Program-made: the position numbers and the translations under genes
Assembly (NCBI GenBank): GCA_033032175.1
Contig: CM065313.1
Coordinates: 13,245,327-13,309,326 of the forward strand
Reading direction: 5' to 3'
Source of the DNA: Saturnia japonica
Lineage: Eukaryota > Arthropoda > Insecta > Lepidoptera > Saturniidae
DNA: 64,000 bases
The notes under the pieces: generated by a model
What the model saw: the letters and a program-made list of their open reading frames with translations, nothing else
Database searches by the model: none
What the model was told of the DNA's origin: nothing
In this document: in pieces, positions 10,346 to 21,794 of the stretch
Numbering within the stretch: the stretch's first letter is position 1
Layout: the number at the start of each line of letters is the position of its first letter

Positions 10346-12385
10346 CTACAACTTTTTGAAATAACTTTCATACAACTTGTAACTAATTTTACTACACCCG
10401 AAAATTCTTCATTGTAGTAACAAAATTGAATTAATGTTGTTTCAACAAAATAAATAAACTCTGATTAAAATTGGGCGACTGAAGTTACGCTGCAGTGAAC
10501 AGCAAAGCCCGCGCTTAATGAAGGTGCGCTTCTTTTATTATTCGAATAAGCACCTACTGCCTGCAGTAGTTGTACTGTAATAAAATACAGACTGAAACTA
10601 CATGTATTTCCACTCTTTAATATATGTATTTGTAAATAGTTTAAATAGTTCTATTAATTTTTTTATATCATTTAAGTTAAATAATACTAGAAACTAGGCA
10701 ATCATCAATGAAATTACGTAGTGATTATTGAAAATATGTATTAACAAAATTAATTTTAAATGAAAGTTTTTTTACTTTTAGAGAGCGATTGTGTGTGGAA
10801 AAATATTTTTTTTATGTTTGCAAAAAAAATCCTAAAGATTTTTTCTATATTTAATTAAGTCCATGTATAAAAAAATATTAAAATTATATTACGGAAATCA
10901 ATAGCAAACTTTGTAAGTGGATGTAGGTAGCATAACTACAAAAAACGTATTTTAAACGTAATTAAATTATGAGTATTTAAACTATTTTTATTAATCAAAG
11001 TGAAAATATTAGCCTTATGTCCTGCTCCTGACAAAATAGAATTCTATTCAAACTTAATTAAGAGTTGAAACTTTATTGACAGATTGCCGCAACACAGAAC
11101 CCTAAAAGGGAAGCATTGTACCCTATTTATTTCATTTACAGTTACAAATTAGACGAATGTTTCTTCAGAAGTTCCGGTCGTTGCGGTCCGTTTTATTTAG
11201 TTAACAGTGGCTACCACGAATTTTCTGTCTACATAATTTATGAACAAATATTCTTCAATATTATAATTATTTTGATATAATTTGTAATTGTTGTAAATGA
11301 AATAAGTATAATATGTATGTAATCTTTAGGTTTTAACAAAAGCTACATAACACACAACTATTTGAATAGACTTTATACATTCAACCTAAATAGTTTTATC
11401 ACGAAATAGCTTAATTATCGTCTTCTTTTCAAGAAATAATTATATTAACCAATGAAGATGCGAAATCCGTAGGCACCATAACCAATAATCTGATCTACAT
11501 CTTAACAACTAATAATACATGTATTTAAAGCTAACTGTGCCCGCGTGGACGGTAGAGGAACGCGCAGTACTTCAAAAATCGTAGTTTCTTAATACTTTAA
11601 AATGACTTTTAATTGAATGAAGATATCGTGATAATTGTTTTTTAGATAAGGGCCAACCAAGTATCTAAGCAGTAAAACAATAACAAAAAAATATCAAAAT
11701 CTGTTTAGTAGATTTTGTGTGATGCGCGCACAACGGCAAACCTCTATGATCGATATTTTATTTATATAGAATATAGATAAAGTATTATATTGAATATTTG
11801 GAGCATTATAAAATCTAAACAATCTAACAGCTATCATATTAGTTAAACAGAATGTCAATAGATGGCGCATTGAATATATTTTCATAACCATCAAGATATT
11901 GTATTGTAAATGAGAATTATTATTATTTTTAACGAAAACTTTAATTTTAAACTGTTTCTTTATGTTCTGTCAATAGAACCCGAATATGCGCTAACAATAC
12001 ATCAATCAATGCAGATAAGGCGTTGCCAGGAAAAATACACCTTTTAAAAATAATTAATTAATAAATCATTAATAACAAATAAGTAGAACGGTTTATGATA
12101 AAAAATAAACTATAATCAAATAGCAATTACAAATCAACAATAAATTTAATGATGTTGTGATCAGAAATATAAAAACCAAGTTACCCATTGAAGTTACCGT
12201 TTTTTTATATTTCCATTAAAAACCGGAAACTATTAATTAGGTAAAGTAATCTTTATTAAGGTCACTATCTATTAATTTATCATATTATCATATATGTAGA
12301 AAACTAATGTTTTATAAATTATTCAGTTGGGTGCTTTCTTTAATATAATATTTATAAAAATAAATCACTACCTGATAGTAGTGAA
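10346..12385. other. AT-rich intergenic DNA, no gene seen
   Basis: Only short A/T tracts and chance ORFs were found. Nothing resembles an exon with splice sites, a structured RNA or a TE terminus. Confidence 0.4.
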
Positions 12386-13095
12386 TTGAGAATCGACCAG
12401 GAGTCGGTTAACATGGGACGATCCCACTGTCCTAGTCTAGGAATGCGTGACAGCCTCAATATCCCAGATGTGAATATTCGCAGCGACCTCAACTCGAGGG
12501 ATTACATCGGGAGTGTCATCTCTACTACATCTCGGAGACTCGGAATCCTGAACAGGGTGCGACGGTTTTTCACGCCCGGTCAGCCGTATCTTCTTTACAA
12601 GGCACAAGTTCGACAATGTAAGAAATACTGTTCGCATCTCTGGGATGGATTCGCAAAATACCTCCGCGATGCTCTGGATAGGTTGCAGAGACGGGCTGTT
12701 CGAATAGTTATTGATGCATAGATACTTTACCAAATACATCGAGCCGCTTTCGCTGAGCGTGTTCTATCGTCTGTATCATGGTGAGTGTTTCGAAGGGCTG
12801 TTCAATCTAATACCCTCCTCTCCCTTCCACAAGAGTTTTAGGTTAACCGTCATCTCGGCCCTTACTAAAAAGTTCTCTATGACTTATCTTTGTCCTACCG
12901 TGAATCTGTGGGACCTTCTCGCGGCGAATATGATCCCTCCTTTTTACGACATTGGGTATTTAAAAAGTAACGTGAAGGGATATTTATGCAGGCTGACATG
13001 ACAGCGGTGACCGCCGATGGATTTACTTAGATCTCTCGGTGGTAGCCATTGTGTTTGGAATTGTACTGTGCTTACCATCAGAGACAAAAAAAAAA
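12386..13095 (+). pseudogene. Jockey-like family A, reverse transcriptase C-terminus and 3' end
   Basis: The frame starting near 12386 encodes DYIGSVISTTSRRLGILN, RRFFTPGQPYLLYKAQ and DALDRLQRRAVRI. After a frameshift near 12715 it continues with LSVFYRLYHGECFEGLFN. This is the C-terminal segment of insect jockey-group non-LTR reverse transcriptases, downstream of the catalytic domain. The 3' UTR ends in 'gtgcttaccatcagagac' and an A-run at 13085. A 7-base 'atcacta' occurs next to both ends (12364, 13098) and may be the target-site duplication. The copy is 5'-truncated and dead. Confidence 0.82.
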
Positions 13096-15189
13096 TCTAT
13101 CACTAATCTATAGCTATCTTCATTAAAACAATTAATGATAAATGGATATTTGGTAAAATGTTGTCACATTTAAATATCATCCCCACTTAACAAAATAATC
13201 ATGATATTCTCAAGGTCTTTGGTTAACAGGTCAGCAGGCATTTCTCGAGTTGAACTACTCAGAAATTTATTTATTGTAGATTCCCCCACTGAATCTCTGC
13301 TTTCTATATTCAGTGTCGTTTCTTCTTCATAGGGAATCAAGTTCTCAAGACAAAGATGAGTTACGTAGATATTTACTTACAATGTTGTCACATTAAAATA
13401 CCACTTAGGAAGCTTATTATATATTTACTACAACAGGTGTATAGGTGTATATGTTTTTACATGGTAATTATATTAATCCTGCTATGACATCGCCTAGAAA
13501 ATTTAATCAAAATTGGATATATCTAAAATTGTTTTAAGAGAAACTTCTGTACTGTTCGCCACGCATTTTTTTCTAAGTGAGGTATTTTATCATATTTGGT
13601 GCTCATTAATCACGAGAAGAAATCAAAATTTACATTAAAAATTTATATTTAAAGTAATTGTTCTATTGAAAAACGCTCAATAGCTAAGGTACTCAGAGTA
13701 TAAAATGATGAAATAAAATCTGAAAAATTTTCAAATACTTATAGAAACACATTTTGATTTAAGCCTAATTCAATAATAAAGTTATAATAAAAAAGGTTTG
13801 AATAAACATTTCAGTCTATATTAATAAACACGACATATACCCAATTTTATTTTGTATCAAATAGAACCGAGTCTCTTATTCAGTAAACGCGTTGATCTTG
13901 TTTGAACTTTAAAGTAATCGGCCAAAGGTCCAGGAGATCTCTTTATCTTGCTCTACTGAGCATTACTGATTGAATTTGCTTTTCGGAACTTCAGCGTCGG
14001 CAGTTTTTTTCTTACAAATTCTAAGTGCAATTAGCGAAACTCTGCCACACGACAATTTAATGGCCCTCCAAGATGATCAACCTTCACTTTTCACGATTAA
14101 ATGCGAACGACGGTATTCAATCATTTGATGAAATTTGATGAGTTATTGGTGATGCTTCAATATTCACTTTTATTAGATATTGCAATATTATATTCAGACA
14201 TTAATAAGAATTTCCATTCGAGATGACTATTTTGAAATAAAGTTTCTTTTTATACATAAATACTTAGCGAATTCTCCTAGTTGATAATCACAGAAACAAC
14301 ATACTTGTAGAAAGAGGTTAAAATATATTTTAAAGTTAAAATAATACGAGAACCGTTTCAAGCACTCTCAGCCGTCGTCATTAATCCTTTAAAAAATCTT
14401 AAAATTATACTGGCAGATGTCGTTTGTATAAATTACTTAAAAATTGAAGGTTGTATGGTCTGGTGAAATCATGAAGTATGTGTAGTAGGTATTTGAAAAT
14501 AATTGGGACACTTATAACTGAGAACAATAATTTTTGTCGACCGGTTCAGGATAGGTTACAGGAACTTTTACGTCTATTTGCGATATATGACAAACACCAT
14601 TTATTTAACCCTATTGGCATAAAAATTAAACTACATATAATTACCAAAACGACACAATCATCTACTGAATTAAGTTAGGATGACATCCTATTAGTTATTG
14701 TATGTATGTAGTATCGTTACTTAGTATGTAGTAGGTAAATGGTATAAAAATATTTGAGTAAAATTATTGCACATAGTGGTCGAAGTGAAGTTTCTCCAAT
14801 CAGTAAGTATATTTAATGAATAATAATTAGCTCTGTAAACCAGTCCAATAACTTGGAAGTGATTAAAAGGTCGGTACCTAAATACCGATCCGATCCTGTT
14901 CTTTGAAATGTTGATTATATATATATATGTATGTATACCTTTATATAACGATAATATAATAATCAAGATTCTAAATGCGCTTAAAGTTAGTTATCTAAAA
15001 CTTGGTTGTTGTTTGCTAAATATGCAATTTTGCAGCATTTTTTTTTTGTAACGTTGTTCATCTTATAGTATACCTATATAATTATAAACGTTGACCTACT
15101 ATTTCCGTTCTTACTAATATGTAACCAAAAAATAGCTGAAAGAGAATAAATTAGTATAAATATCACTTGTAGTATTTTAATTATGTTAC
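13096..15189. other. AT-rich intergenic DNA, no gene seen
   Basis: No exon, RNA gene or recognisable TE end was identified in about 2.1 kb. Small ORFs lack splice context or composition bias. Confidence 0.4.
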
Positions 15190-15395
15190 GGAGTTGATAG
15201 ATTAGTGGCCACAAGGCATCAGATGCCAAGCAACTCGTTGGGTTGATGATATTATTAAAATCACGAGCCAGACCTGGATGAATAGGTAGCTCACGACCGA
15301 GTAGCGTACAAGATGATATATATGCTCATATAGATAGGCATGTGCACAGGTTCAGCAGTGAGAATTAAGGGCTGAAAAAGATTATAATGAATATA
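15190..15395 (+). mobile_element. Decayed non-LTR 3' end
   Basis: The wording 'agacctggatgaataggtag', 'ggcatgtgcacaggttcag' and 'cagtgagaattaagggctga' recalls the end of the endonuclease/reverse-transcriptase elements common in insects, which finish with an 'agcagtgg...gggctga' tail. All frames are broken. The family assignment is tentative. Confidence 0.35.
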
Positions 15396-16414
15396 TATAT
15401 TTGTTATTATTTGTTTACAACTTGTTAATTTGGTGACAGGCTTAGTACTAGTGAGGTAAGTAAGTAAGATTTTGGAATATAGACATATTAAAATCAGAGC
15501 CTTAAAACTAAAGTAGGGGTGGATACATAAAAATGTCTACGAAAGGATTCAACCATCAACCTTACACTTATATGTCTCTCTTTTCTTTTCCTTAGCCTTT
15601 TGATTTGTTGTCAGCGAAAAGGTATAATATAATAGAATAAATTCAGTTACTTTTACTGTATGTATAATAGAATATAAAAGTGTTATCGTTAGTAAATCTA
15701 TCCTAATTCCTACCTGCCTAAGATTTTGACTTGAATGAGCACTATAGCAATATTACACAAATAAAATAAAATAATTTTTAAATAGACTTGTCACGTGTTT
15801 TTGTTCCAGTAGGGATTTTTGTTTCCTTTTTGATAATTTATTTATTTTTATTTATGTACCTTCTTAGTATGTATTGAAAGCATTATTTTTTCTATCAATT
15901 ATGGGTTTATTTTTTATTGGTGTCCGTGACGTCAGTCTGGAAGCCTGGTCAGAATACCAGCGTTACACTGATTCAGAGTAACAAATATGCGAAGACTGAG
16001 ACCTGTTTATTCCCTCAGAACACGTTACTTATTGTTTTATTATTTTGCTTTAGTAGTGTTTGATTTATATTTGTATGCCTTTATATTTATAATTTTATCT
16101 ACTTATGTAGATATGTGTTGTGTGATGGATATATTTTGTTTTCTTACTTTCCTAATTATTATCGTTTCGTAATCTTTTTTTACTCATTTAATTTATAATT
16201 ATTATAGCCCATCAACTGAAAACTGTTCCATTATGACAAACAAACATATAGACAGACAGGTGATTTTTTTAAAATGTCATATTCATGATCAGTGTCCTTA
16301 ATAATAGATGTCTAACACGAAATTTGAAAAAAAAAAAATAATACACTTACAGACAGAACTACAGATATATTAATGTAGATATATTATGACTGTTTTGTGT
16401 TTTCTATATTACGT
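15396..16414. other. AT-rich intergenic DNA, no gene seen
   Basis: There are long A/T runs and a poly(A) stretch near the adjacent transposon. No coding or structural signal was recognised. Confidence 0.4.
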
Positions 16415-17713
16415 ACGGGGGGGCCAGAAAGATTTGCGAATTAAAAAAAAAAAAAAAAAAAAAAAACTAAATACAATACACATCTTTATTTCATTTAAAA
16501 TTGACATCTGGGAAATTTATTTCTTAAAAATTACATCATTCAGGTGTGCATGATGCAACATTCCTCGAATCTGAACCTCAAATTGATAAAAAGTCACTGA
16601 CACTTTGCGCGAGGAATAGCTGCCATTTCTTCTCGGATATTTATCTTCAATTGGCTAATCGTGGCTAGGTTATTGGAGTAGACTCTACTTTTCAGGTATC
16701 CCCACATGAAAAAGTCCGGTGGCGTTAGATCCGGACTTCTAGGTGGCCATGCAATGTCACCTCGGCACGATATCAGTTTCCCAGCAAACATCTCGTTTAC
16801 GACCGCCAACGAAGCATTAGATTTATGGCATGTCGCACCATCTTGTCGAAACCACGTCGCACGATTATAGTCTTCAAATTGTTGCAGTTGTGGAAAGAAA
16901 AAATCCCTTAACATGGCTATGTATAGGTCGGAATTTACAGTGACAGATTGCCTTTGTTGATTTTCAAAGAAATAGGCTCCGATAATTCCGTGTGCTGATA
17001 TGGCCGCCCAAACGGTTACTTTCGGCGAATGCAGAGGCTTTTGATGTTTTGCACTTGGGTGCTCTGCAGCCCAGTAACGGCAATTCTGTTTATTGACATG
17101 CCCATTTAAGTGAAAATGGGCTTCGTCGAAGAACAGAATATTGTTGAAACTCTGAAAGCGTTCTTACATTGTTTCAACAAAAGCTCGTCGTAAAATTGGG
17201 TCATTTGGCAGTAATTCCTGCACAAGTTGAATTTTATACGAGTGCAAATTCAAATCTTTCAACAAAATGCGACGCAAAGATGTTCTGGACACTGCAAGTT
17301 GAGCTGATCGCTTGCGAGTCGATAGACCAGGATTACGTTGAACTGAAGCTCTAACTTGTTCAATTGTGTCTTCCGTTCTTGTTGACCTTGGGCGTCCCGC
17401 AGGCTTCTGTTTGAGAGTCGAACCAGTAGCTTCGAACTTTCTGACCCACGACCTAATCACACATTCCTTCGGGCATTGATTTACGTCATGTAATCCAAAC
17501 TCACGCCGAAATAAACGTCGAACAATAGCACACGAATCGCCATTTTTATAATAATGTTTAACACAGATTGCACGCTGCACTCCGGTGAAGCGACCCATTG
17601 CAACTAAATTTCCGAGAACCGAGCTTCTCATACCCACCACCCGCGCAGCCCCTGCTCATAAGGTTCAAACGCAAGAGGGGTTTTAAAATCGTACGCCTTT
17701 CTGGCCCATTCTG
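16415..17713 (-). mobile_element. Tc1/mariner element, rosa-like (DD41D)
   Basis: The element is about 1.3 kb. Inverted ends share GGGCCAGAAAG at 16421-16431 and its reverse complement at 17697-17707. TA dinucleotides flank both ends, but the outermost bases are uncertain because the left end has a G-run. It carries one transposase frame on the - strand. A 22-base A-run at 16443 lies just inside the left end. Confidence 0.85.
16517..17598 (-). pseudogene. rosa-like DD41D transposase, one stop and one frameshift
   Basis: The likely ATG is at 17598 (MGRFTGVQRAICVKHY). The N-terminal half has the paired helix-turn-helix region with the linker RPRSTR. The catalytic domain shows FFDEAHF (first Asp), FRQDGATCH (second Asp) and SPDLTPPDFF (third Asp). 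There are 41 residues between the second and third Asp, the signature of rosa-type mariner relatives rather than the DD34D of true mariner. Two lesions are seen: an in-frame TAA at 17164-17166, just before the first catalytic Asp, and a one-base shift near 16610. After the shift the C-terminal tail (ending VIFKK) resumes in another frame and stops at 16517. The open frame is otherwise complete at about 360 codons, so this copy died recently. Confidence 0.88.
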
Positions 17714-17840
17714 TTTGTAAGTTACTGCAGAAAAAATCCGTTTTGCAATAACTAAGTTCGCCTTTATACAAAAATAGTATGCAATAAATTATAATTTATT
17801 CAATAATTATTATTTGGTTTAAAAAAAGTAAAAAAAACAA

Positions 17841-17919
17841 TGACTCGTGAGGGATTTGAACCCTCGACCACCACTTTTGTTGATACAGTCGGGCGTTCTG
17901 ACCACTGAACTAACGAGTC
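17841..17919 (-). tRNA. tRNA-like Pol III unit, anticodon arm irregular
   Basis: Read on the - strand, a perfect 7-bp acceptor stem (GACTCGT with ACGAGTC) encloses U8-A9-like TA, a 4-bp D stem (GTTC/GAAC) and a perfect 5-bp T stem (GAGGG/CCCTC) with loop TTCAAAT. The A box (TAGTTCAGTGG) and B box (GGTTCAAATCC) are near consensus. The discriminator base is A, and a T8 run follows within four bases, a good Pol III terminator. The stretch between the D and T arms is 29 nt instead of about 23. It forms only an irregular anticodon stem, so no anticodon can be named. It may be a tRNA pseudogene, a tRNA with a tiny intron, or a SINE head. Confidence 0.45.
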
Positions 17920-18049
17920 GCTTGTATCTCATGCTAATAAATACATTCAGCTTCCATTCTGGTAACTTTTTAAAGCTATAATATTATATTTGTATATGTA
18001 CATATTGCATATTATCTTATTATATTAAGTGAGCAATTCACTAACTAAT

Positions 18050-18215
18050 TCATTAGTATATATATATGTAATTGGTTTCTCGGAAATGGCTCCAACAATT
18101 TCGATGAAACTTTGTATTTAGATAATGTTTTACATTCCAAGTATACTTAGATAGGTGTTTTATTTTTGTAAGACACCGAGCAAAGCTCGGTCGCCCTGAT
18201 TTTGCTTATAGTACA
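18050..18215 (+). mobile_element. RTE-like 3' tail fragment
   Basis: The phrases 'tttctcggaaatggctcc', 'gatgaaactttgtattta' and 'ccgagcaaagctcggtcgcc' match the tail of common lepidopteran RTE-type repeats. The last 30 bases hold the self-complementary 'cgagcaaagctcg'. Confidence 0.45.
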
Positions 18216-18489
18216 ACGCAAATCAACCAGCTGATCAGTTACTATATTTTTTAAATTTCTGTAACTTAATTATAAATTATTTAATTTTAGTGTAGGACGA
18301 AAAGAAAATGTCATGGCATGCACGACACGATATCCTGATTTATTACAATTTTTTTCTCAAGATGAAAAAGGATAAAAACGGCCTGTTTCTTCAATACTGA
18401 CGACTTTTACAGGTCGGGCAATATCCAACCTTATCGTCATCGCCCTCCTTAGCTACGCCCAGGGGTATATCAGTTGTTTAGTTACTAAC

Positions 18490-18730
18490 TGACAGCAATT
18501 ATGATGCTGCATATATTGGCCATACAAAACGCACAATAGCGGAAATGGTCAAAGAACACATAGATGCAGTTAAAAATCGACATACACATAGTCATCTTAA
18601 ATCCGAAGAAGTCAGAAGAAGGTCCTAATCATTGGATAGGACTACATGAACCAGAAATCCTCTCAAAAAATCGCTTCTACTATCCTACGGCGTGGAATTC
18701 GGTGATAGGACAACTTAAACCTCGGATGCG
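18490..18730 (+). pseudogene. Penelope-like element remnant, GIY-YIG endonuclease
   Basis: One frame reads AAYIGHTKRTIAEMVKEH followed by AVKNRHTHSH, which resembles the second half of a GIY-YIG nuclease (YIGxT, then an R/KEH helix). In another frame, EILSKNRFYYPTAWNSVI resembles the region after the nuclease core in Penelope-like retroelements. A shift near 18600 separates the two. No reverse transcriptase is visible nearby. The call rests on motif resemblance only. Confidence 0.5.
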
Positions 18731-19607
18731 ATCGACGCATCAGGTACAGTGGGCGTAGAGTGCCCGAAAATCACTAGTGATAAAGTGCAGATGAAGGTAG
18801 ATAGATACTTGTAGTAGTACATGTAGTTACTAGTAACTGCCCTCAGCAAGTCACCGCAAAATTTCAATCGGCTTGTGACCATGGCCTTTTCAGCCAGGTT
18901 GAAAAGTCCAGTAAATAAAAAAGGTAAGTCGCGTTTTAGACCCATATTGAATATAATATAGCATATTATTATATTGTTAATTTTATTCCAAGGCTACACT
19001 TAGATTTCTCGTTAGTGATGAACTTTTCTATGAATTGATTTCAGGAAATTTTTTAATAAGAAATTTATGGGTTAAGATAATCTGCATACACCGGTACAAT
19101 AGTTCAGAGTAAGATCGGCTTGGGTCCTCGGTTGAAGTGTCTCTTCGAAGGAATGTCAAGTGCGGTTTCACGTAACGAGCGGGTATCGTACATACCCTTA
19201 AACATAATTGCTTTAGAGTTAGACGGTTAGCCAATTATACCTATCGTGCATTTATTCCAATATCCGATGTTAATTATAACTAACTACAGTTGATGCCACC
19301 GTTTTTGAAATGAACAGTTTTTCTACATTATATACAACAATTTCACTGTCATAATATGTCCGTTATCGCACGTTTGGGATGGACACCTAATTCAGCAAAA
19401 AAATTAAGCGTCGTGAACGGAAGTTGCAAGCTAAAAGGAAGTGCGACAGACAGGTGGTGGAGTATTAAGAGATATGTGGTATACTTAAACCTCACATTTT
19501 GTTTTTAATTTAAAAAAATACCCAAATAAAAATGTATATAAAGTATCGAGATTAAATTAGATTTTACATGCAGACCGCAAGAAGCTTGGCTCACGCCTCA
19601 CGGTTTT
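18731..19607. other. Intergenic DNA, no gene seen
   Basis: A short frame around 19370-19460 is lysine-rich but lacks any recognised motif. No TE ends were found. Confidence 0.35.
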
Positions 19608-19873
19608 AACATACATACCATCACGCCTGTATTCCCAGAAGGGTTAGGCAGAGGTGTACTATAATCTACACCCACAGATTGCCGAGTATGTTTTTAGGTT
19701 CCATGTAATAGGGGGCGAGCCTATTGCCATTAATCGGCCACGAAACCAAACTCCGAGCTGCTACTGAGAATTTCATAGGAAAAACCCAATAACACTTTTT
19801 GCTCGACCTGGGATTCGAACCCAGGACCTCGCTCATAGCAGTCGCGCTTACGATCACTAAGCTAGCGAGGCAG
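19608..19873 (-). mobile_element. tRNA-headed SINE, near full length
   Basis: On the - strand the head reads 'ctgcctcgctagcttagtga' (A box), then 'gaggtcctgggttcgaatcc' with a B box, then a body containing 'actcggagtttggtttcgtg', and a tail ending 'ggcgtgatggtatg'. The same order occurs at 36310-36560 (+) and 57128-57362 (-), which defines a family of about 260 bp. It ends 27 bases before the long-inverted-repeat element. Confidence 0.78.
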
Positions 19874-19900
19874 ATTTTACTTTAAATCAAACAAACATTA

Positions 19901-20367
19901 TAGCCCAGTCATATTAGGGCTTTCACCTCGGAATGAAAGATAATAAGCTGCAAATTGGTATGAACCTTTGTTTTGTCATTCTAAATGTTGTCTCAAAAGT
20001 CACAATCGTTATCGTGTCCGCGTCTCAAGATATTCAAGGTCAAAGGTCACAAAAATCGGTTTTTCGCGAATATCTGGCTTCCTATCGGTTAAATGAGATT
20101 TGCATTTATTATAAAAGTTGTAGGCTATAAAATTCCCTACAACTTTTGTTTAAACTTTTTTTTCATACAACCAACCGTTTTGAAGGTAGAGCGCGAAGAG
20201 TGCACATCGTACAGTCATATACGGCCTAATGCAAGGTCAAGCGTGAGTTATGGTTATCAGTACGTTATAAAGTCAATTATTTACTTGGAAATTATAATTA
20301 TTAAACAATGCCTATTATTTATGTACTAACTATTAATTATTTATATTTAATTAAAGTAAGTAACTTG
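19901..20367 (+). repeat. Left inverted arm
   Basis: This is the mirror of 21319-21794. It contains 'cgttatcgtgtccgcgtctc', 'ctatcggttaaatgagattt' and 'gcgcgaagagtgcacatcg'. A short chance ORF in the arm is present in both copies because of the inversion. Confidence 0.9.
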
Positions 20368-21090
20368 TGGCTACATTCAACATTCAGTGGCTGTGACACG
20401 ACTTCTGCGCTATTTAAAAAAGGAAAAAAAACTGTTACTAGAGCATTGGAAAAAATTCCTGATTTAGATAAACTGGTGGAAGTATTTCAACAAGAAAACT
20501 GCCCAAAACAAACATTATTAGAAAATGGAGTGCGCATCTTGTTGGCATTATATAATGCTCCAAAATCTGAGGACAACATTGATCATTTCCGCTACACGCA
20601 ATTCATCAAATTTACAAAACTAAATAAACCTGTACAACTGTCAACACTTCCACCAACAAGTGTAGCAGCTCATCAACACATAAAACGTGTCTACTACCAG
20701 ATTCAAACGTGGTTAGGGAAGGACTTAGAACCTCAAGAATGGGGCTGGATGCTTGAAAATGAAATCCTGGAGCCCATACGAACGTTATTACCTCCAGCAC
20801 CAGCCGAACTACTAAACGTAATATTTTGCAATTGCAAAAATGGTTGTGGTTCCCGCTGTGGATGCAGAAAATCAGGGCTACAATGTTCTTTAGCTTGCGG
20901 CCAGTGCAACGGACAAGCTTGCCTCAACGCTTCACTGTATCCAAGTAATCCCGATGAAGAAAATACATATGATCCCGATATTCTGGAAGGTTTGGAGATG
21001 AACATGACAGATAATGAGGATGATGACAATGAATCGAACATTTTTGAGCGACAAGAAGAAGAAGACGACGAAGAAGAAGAAGATAATTAG
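20368..21090 (+). CDS. PIN/FEN-like nuclease fragment with CXC cysteine domain
   Basis: The frame runs from the inner edge of the left arm to TAA at 21088; the only upstream ATG (20308) lies in the arm itself. Early residues STFSGCDTTSALFKKGKK resemble the SGCD motif of PIN/FEN-like nuclease domains found in many insect repeat-borne proteins. A helical middle region follows. About residue 155 onward is a cysteine-rich block, CNCKNGCGSRCGCRKSGLQC then CGQCNGQAC, matching the spacing of Tesmin/TSO1-type CXC domains. The end is an acidic tail of Asp/Glu repeats. The upstream part of the nuclease domain, with earlier catalytic acids, is missing, so this is a C-terminal half. It has no internal stops over about 240 codons, which suggests recent capture or selection. 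Function inside the element is unknown. Confidence 0.65.
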   Translation, partial: WLHSTFSGCDTTSALFKKGKKTVTRALEKIPDLDKLVEVFQQENCPKQTLLENGVRILLALYNAPKSEDNIDHFRYTQFIKFTKLNKPVQLSTLPPTSVAAHQHIKRVYYQIQTWLGKDLEPQEWGWMLENEILEPIRTLLPPAPAELLNVIFCNCKNGCGSRCGCRKSGLQCSLACGQCNGQACLNASLYPSNPDEENTYDPDILEGLEMNMTDNEDDDNESNIFERQEEEDDEEEEDN

Positions 21091-21318
21091 CTTCCATTTC
21101 CAATTTCATTACAATTAAAATCAACAAAGATACTTTTGATATTTGAACTCACAGTTTGACAAATGTATATTATGCCGTATTTAATAATAAATAAAAATAT
21201 GTGTAAAATATATACTCTTACTATCATTTTAACTTAAAATAAAACTAAAATATATAATCCAGAATTAATAATATTTTATACTTAAATAGTTAAATATGAA
21301 TAATTATATATAAATAAT

Positions 21319-21794
21319 CAAGTTACTTACTTTAATTAAATATAAATAATTAATAGATAGTACATAAATAATAGGCATTGTTTAATAATTATAATTTCCA
21401 AGTAAATAATTGACTTTATAACGTACTGATAACCATAACTCACGCTTGACCTTGCATTAGGCCGTATATGACTGTACGATGTGCACTCTTCGCGCTCTAC
21501 CTTCAAAACGGTTGGTTGTATGAAAAAAAAGTATAAACAAAAGTTGTAGGGAATTTTATAGCCTACAACTTTTATAATAAATGCAAATCTCATTTAACCG
21601 ATAGGAAGCCAGATATTCGCGAAAAACCGATTTTTGTGACCTTTGACCTTGAATATCTTGAGACGCGGACACGATAACGATTGTGACTTTTGAGACAACA
21701 TTTAGAATGACAAAACAAAGGTTCATACCAATTTGCAGCTTATTATCTTTCTTTCCGAGGTTGACCCCTTTTTTTACCTAATATGACTGGGCTA
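21319..21794 (-). repeat. Right inverted arm
   Basis: Reverse-complement copy of the left arm with few differences, which implies a recent origin or arm-to-arm conversion. It ends in GGGCTA followed by TTA. Confidence 0.9.

Larger units (their letters stand above)
19901..21794. mobile_element. Long-terminal-inverted-repeat element carrying a gene fragment
   Basis: Two arms of about 470 bp are nearly perfect inverted copies: 19901-20367 and 21319-21794. Both start TAGCCCAGTCATATTAGG and converge on 'taagtaacttg'. They enclose about 950 bp. The flanking bases are TTA on both sides, compatible with a 3-bp target duplication (or TA if the first two bases belong to the flank). Outer arms differ by a small indel: 'gctttcacctcgg' on the left versus a longer 'taaaaaaaggggtcaacc' on the right. 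The interior holds one ORF and no recognisable transposase, so movement would need a helper. It looks like a fold-back or Pack-type DNA transposon. Confidence 0.88.

Noticed and set aside
17169..17354. + strand ORF inside the rosa-like element
   Set aside because: Antisense shadow of the DD41D transposase.
21336..21593. Separate 85-codon ORF on the - strand (and its twin at 20093)
   Set aside because: Both are the same stretch of the inverted arm, present twice only because the arm is inverted.
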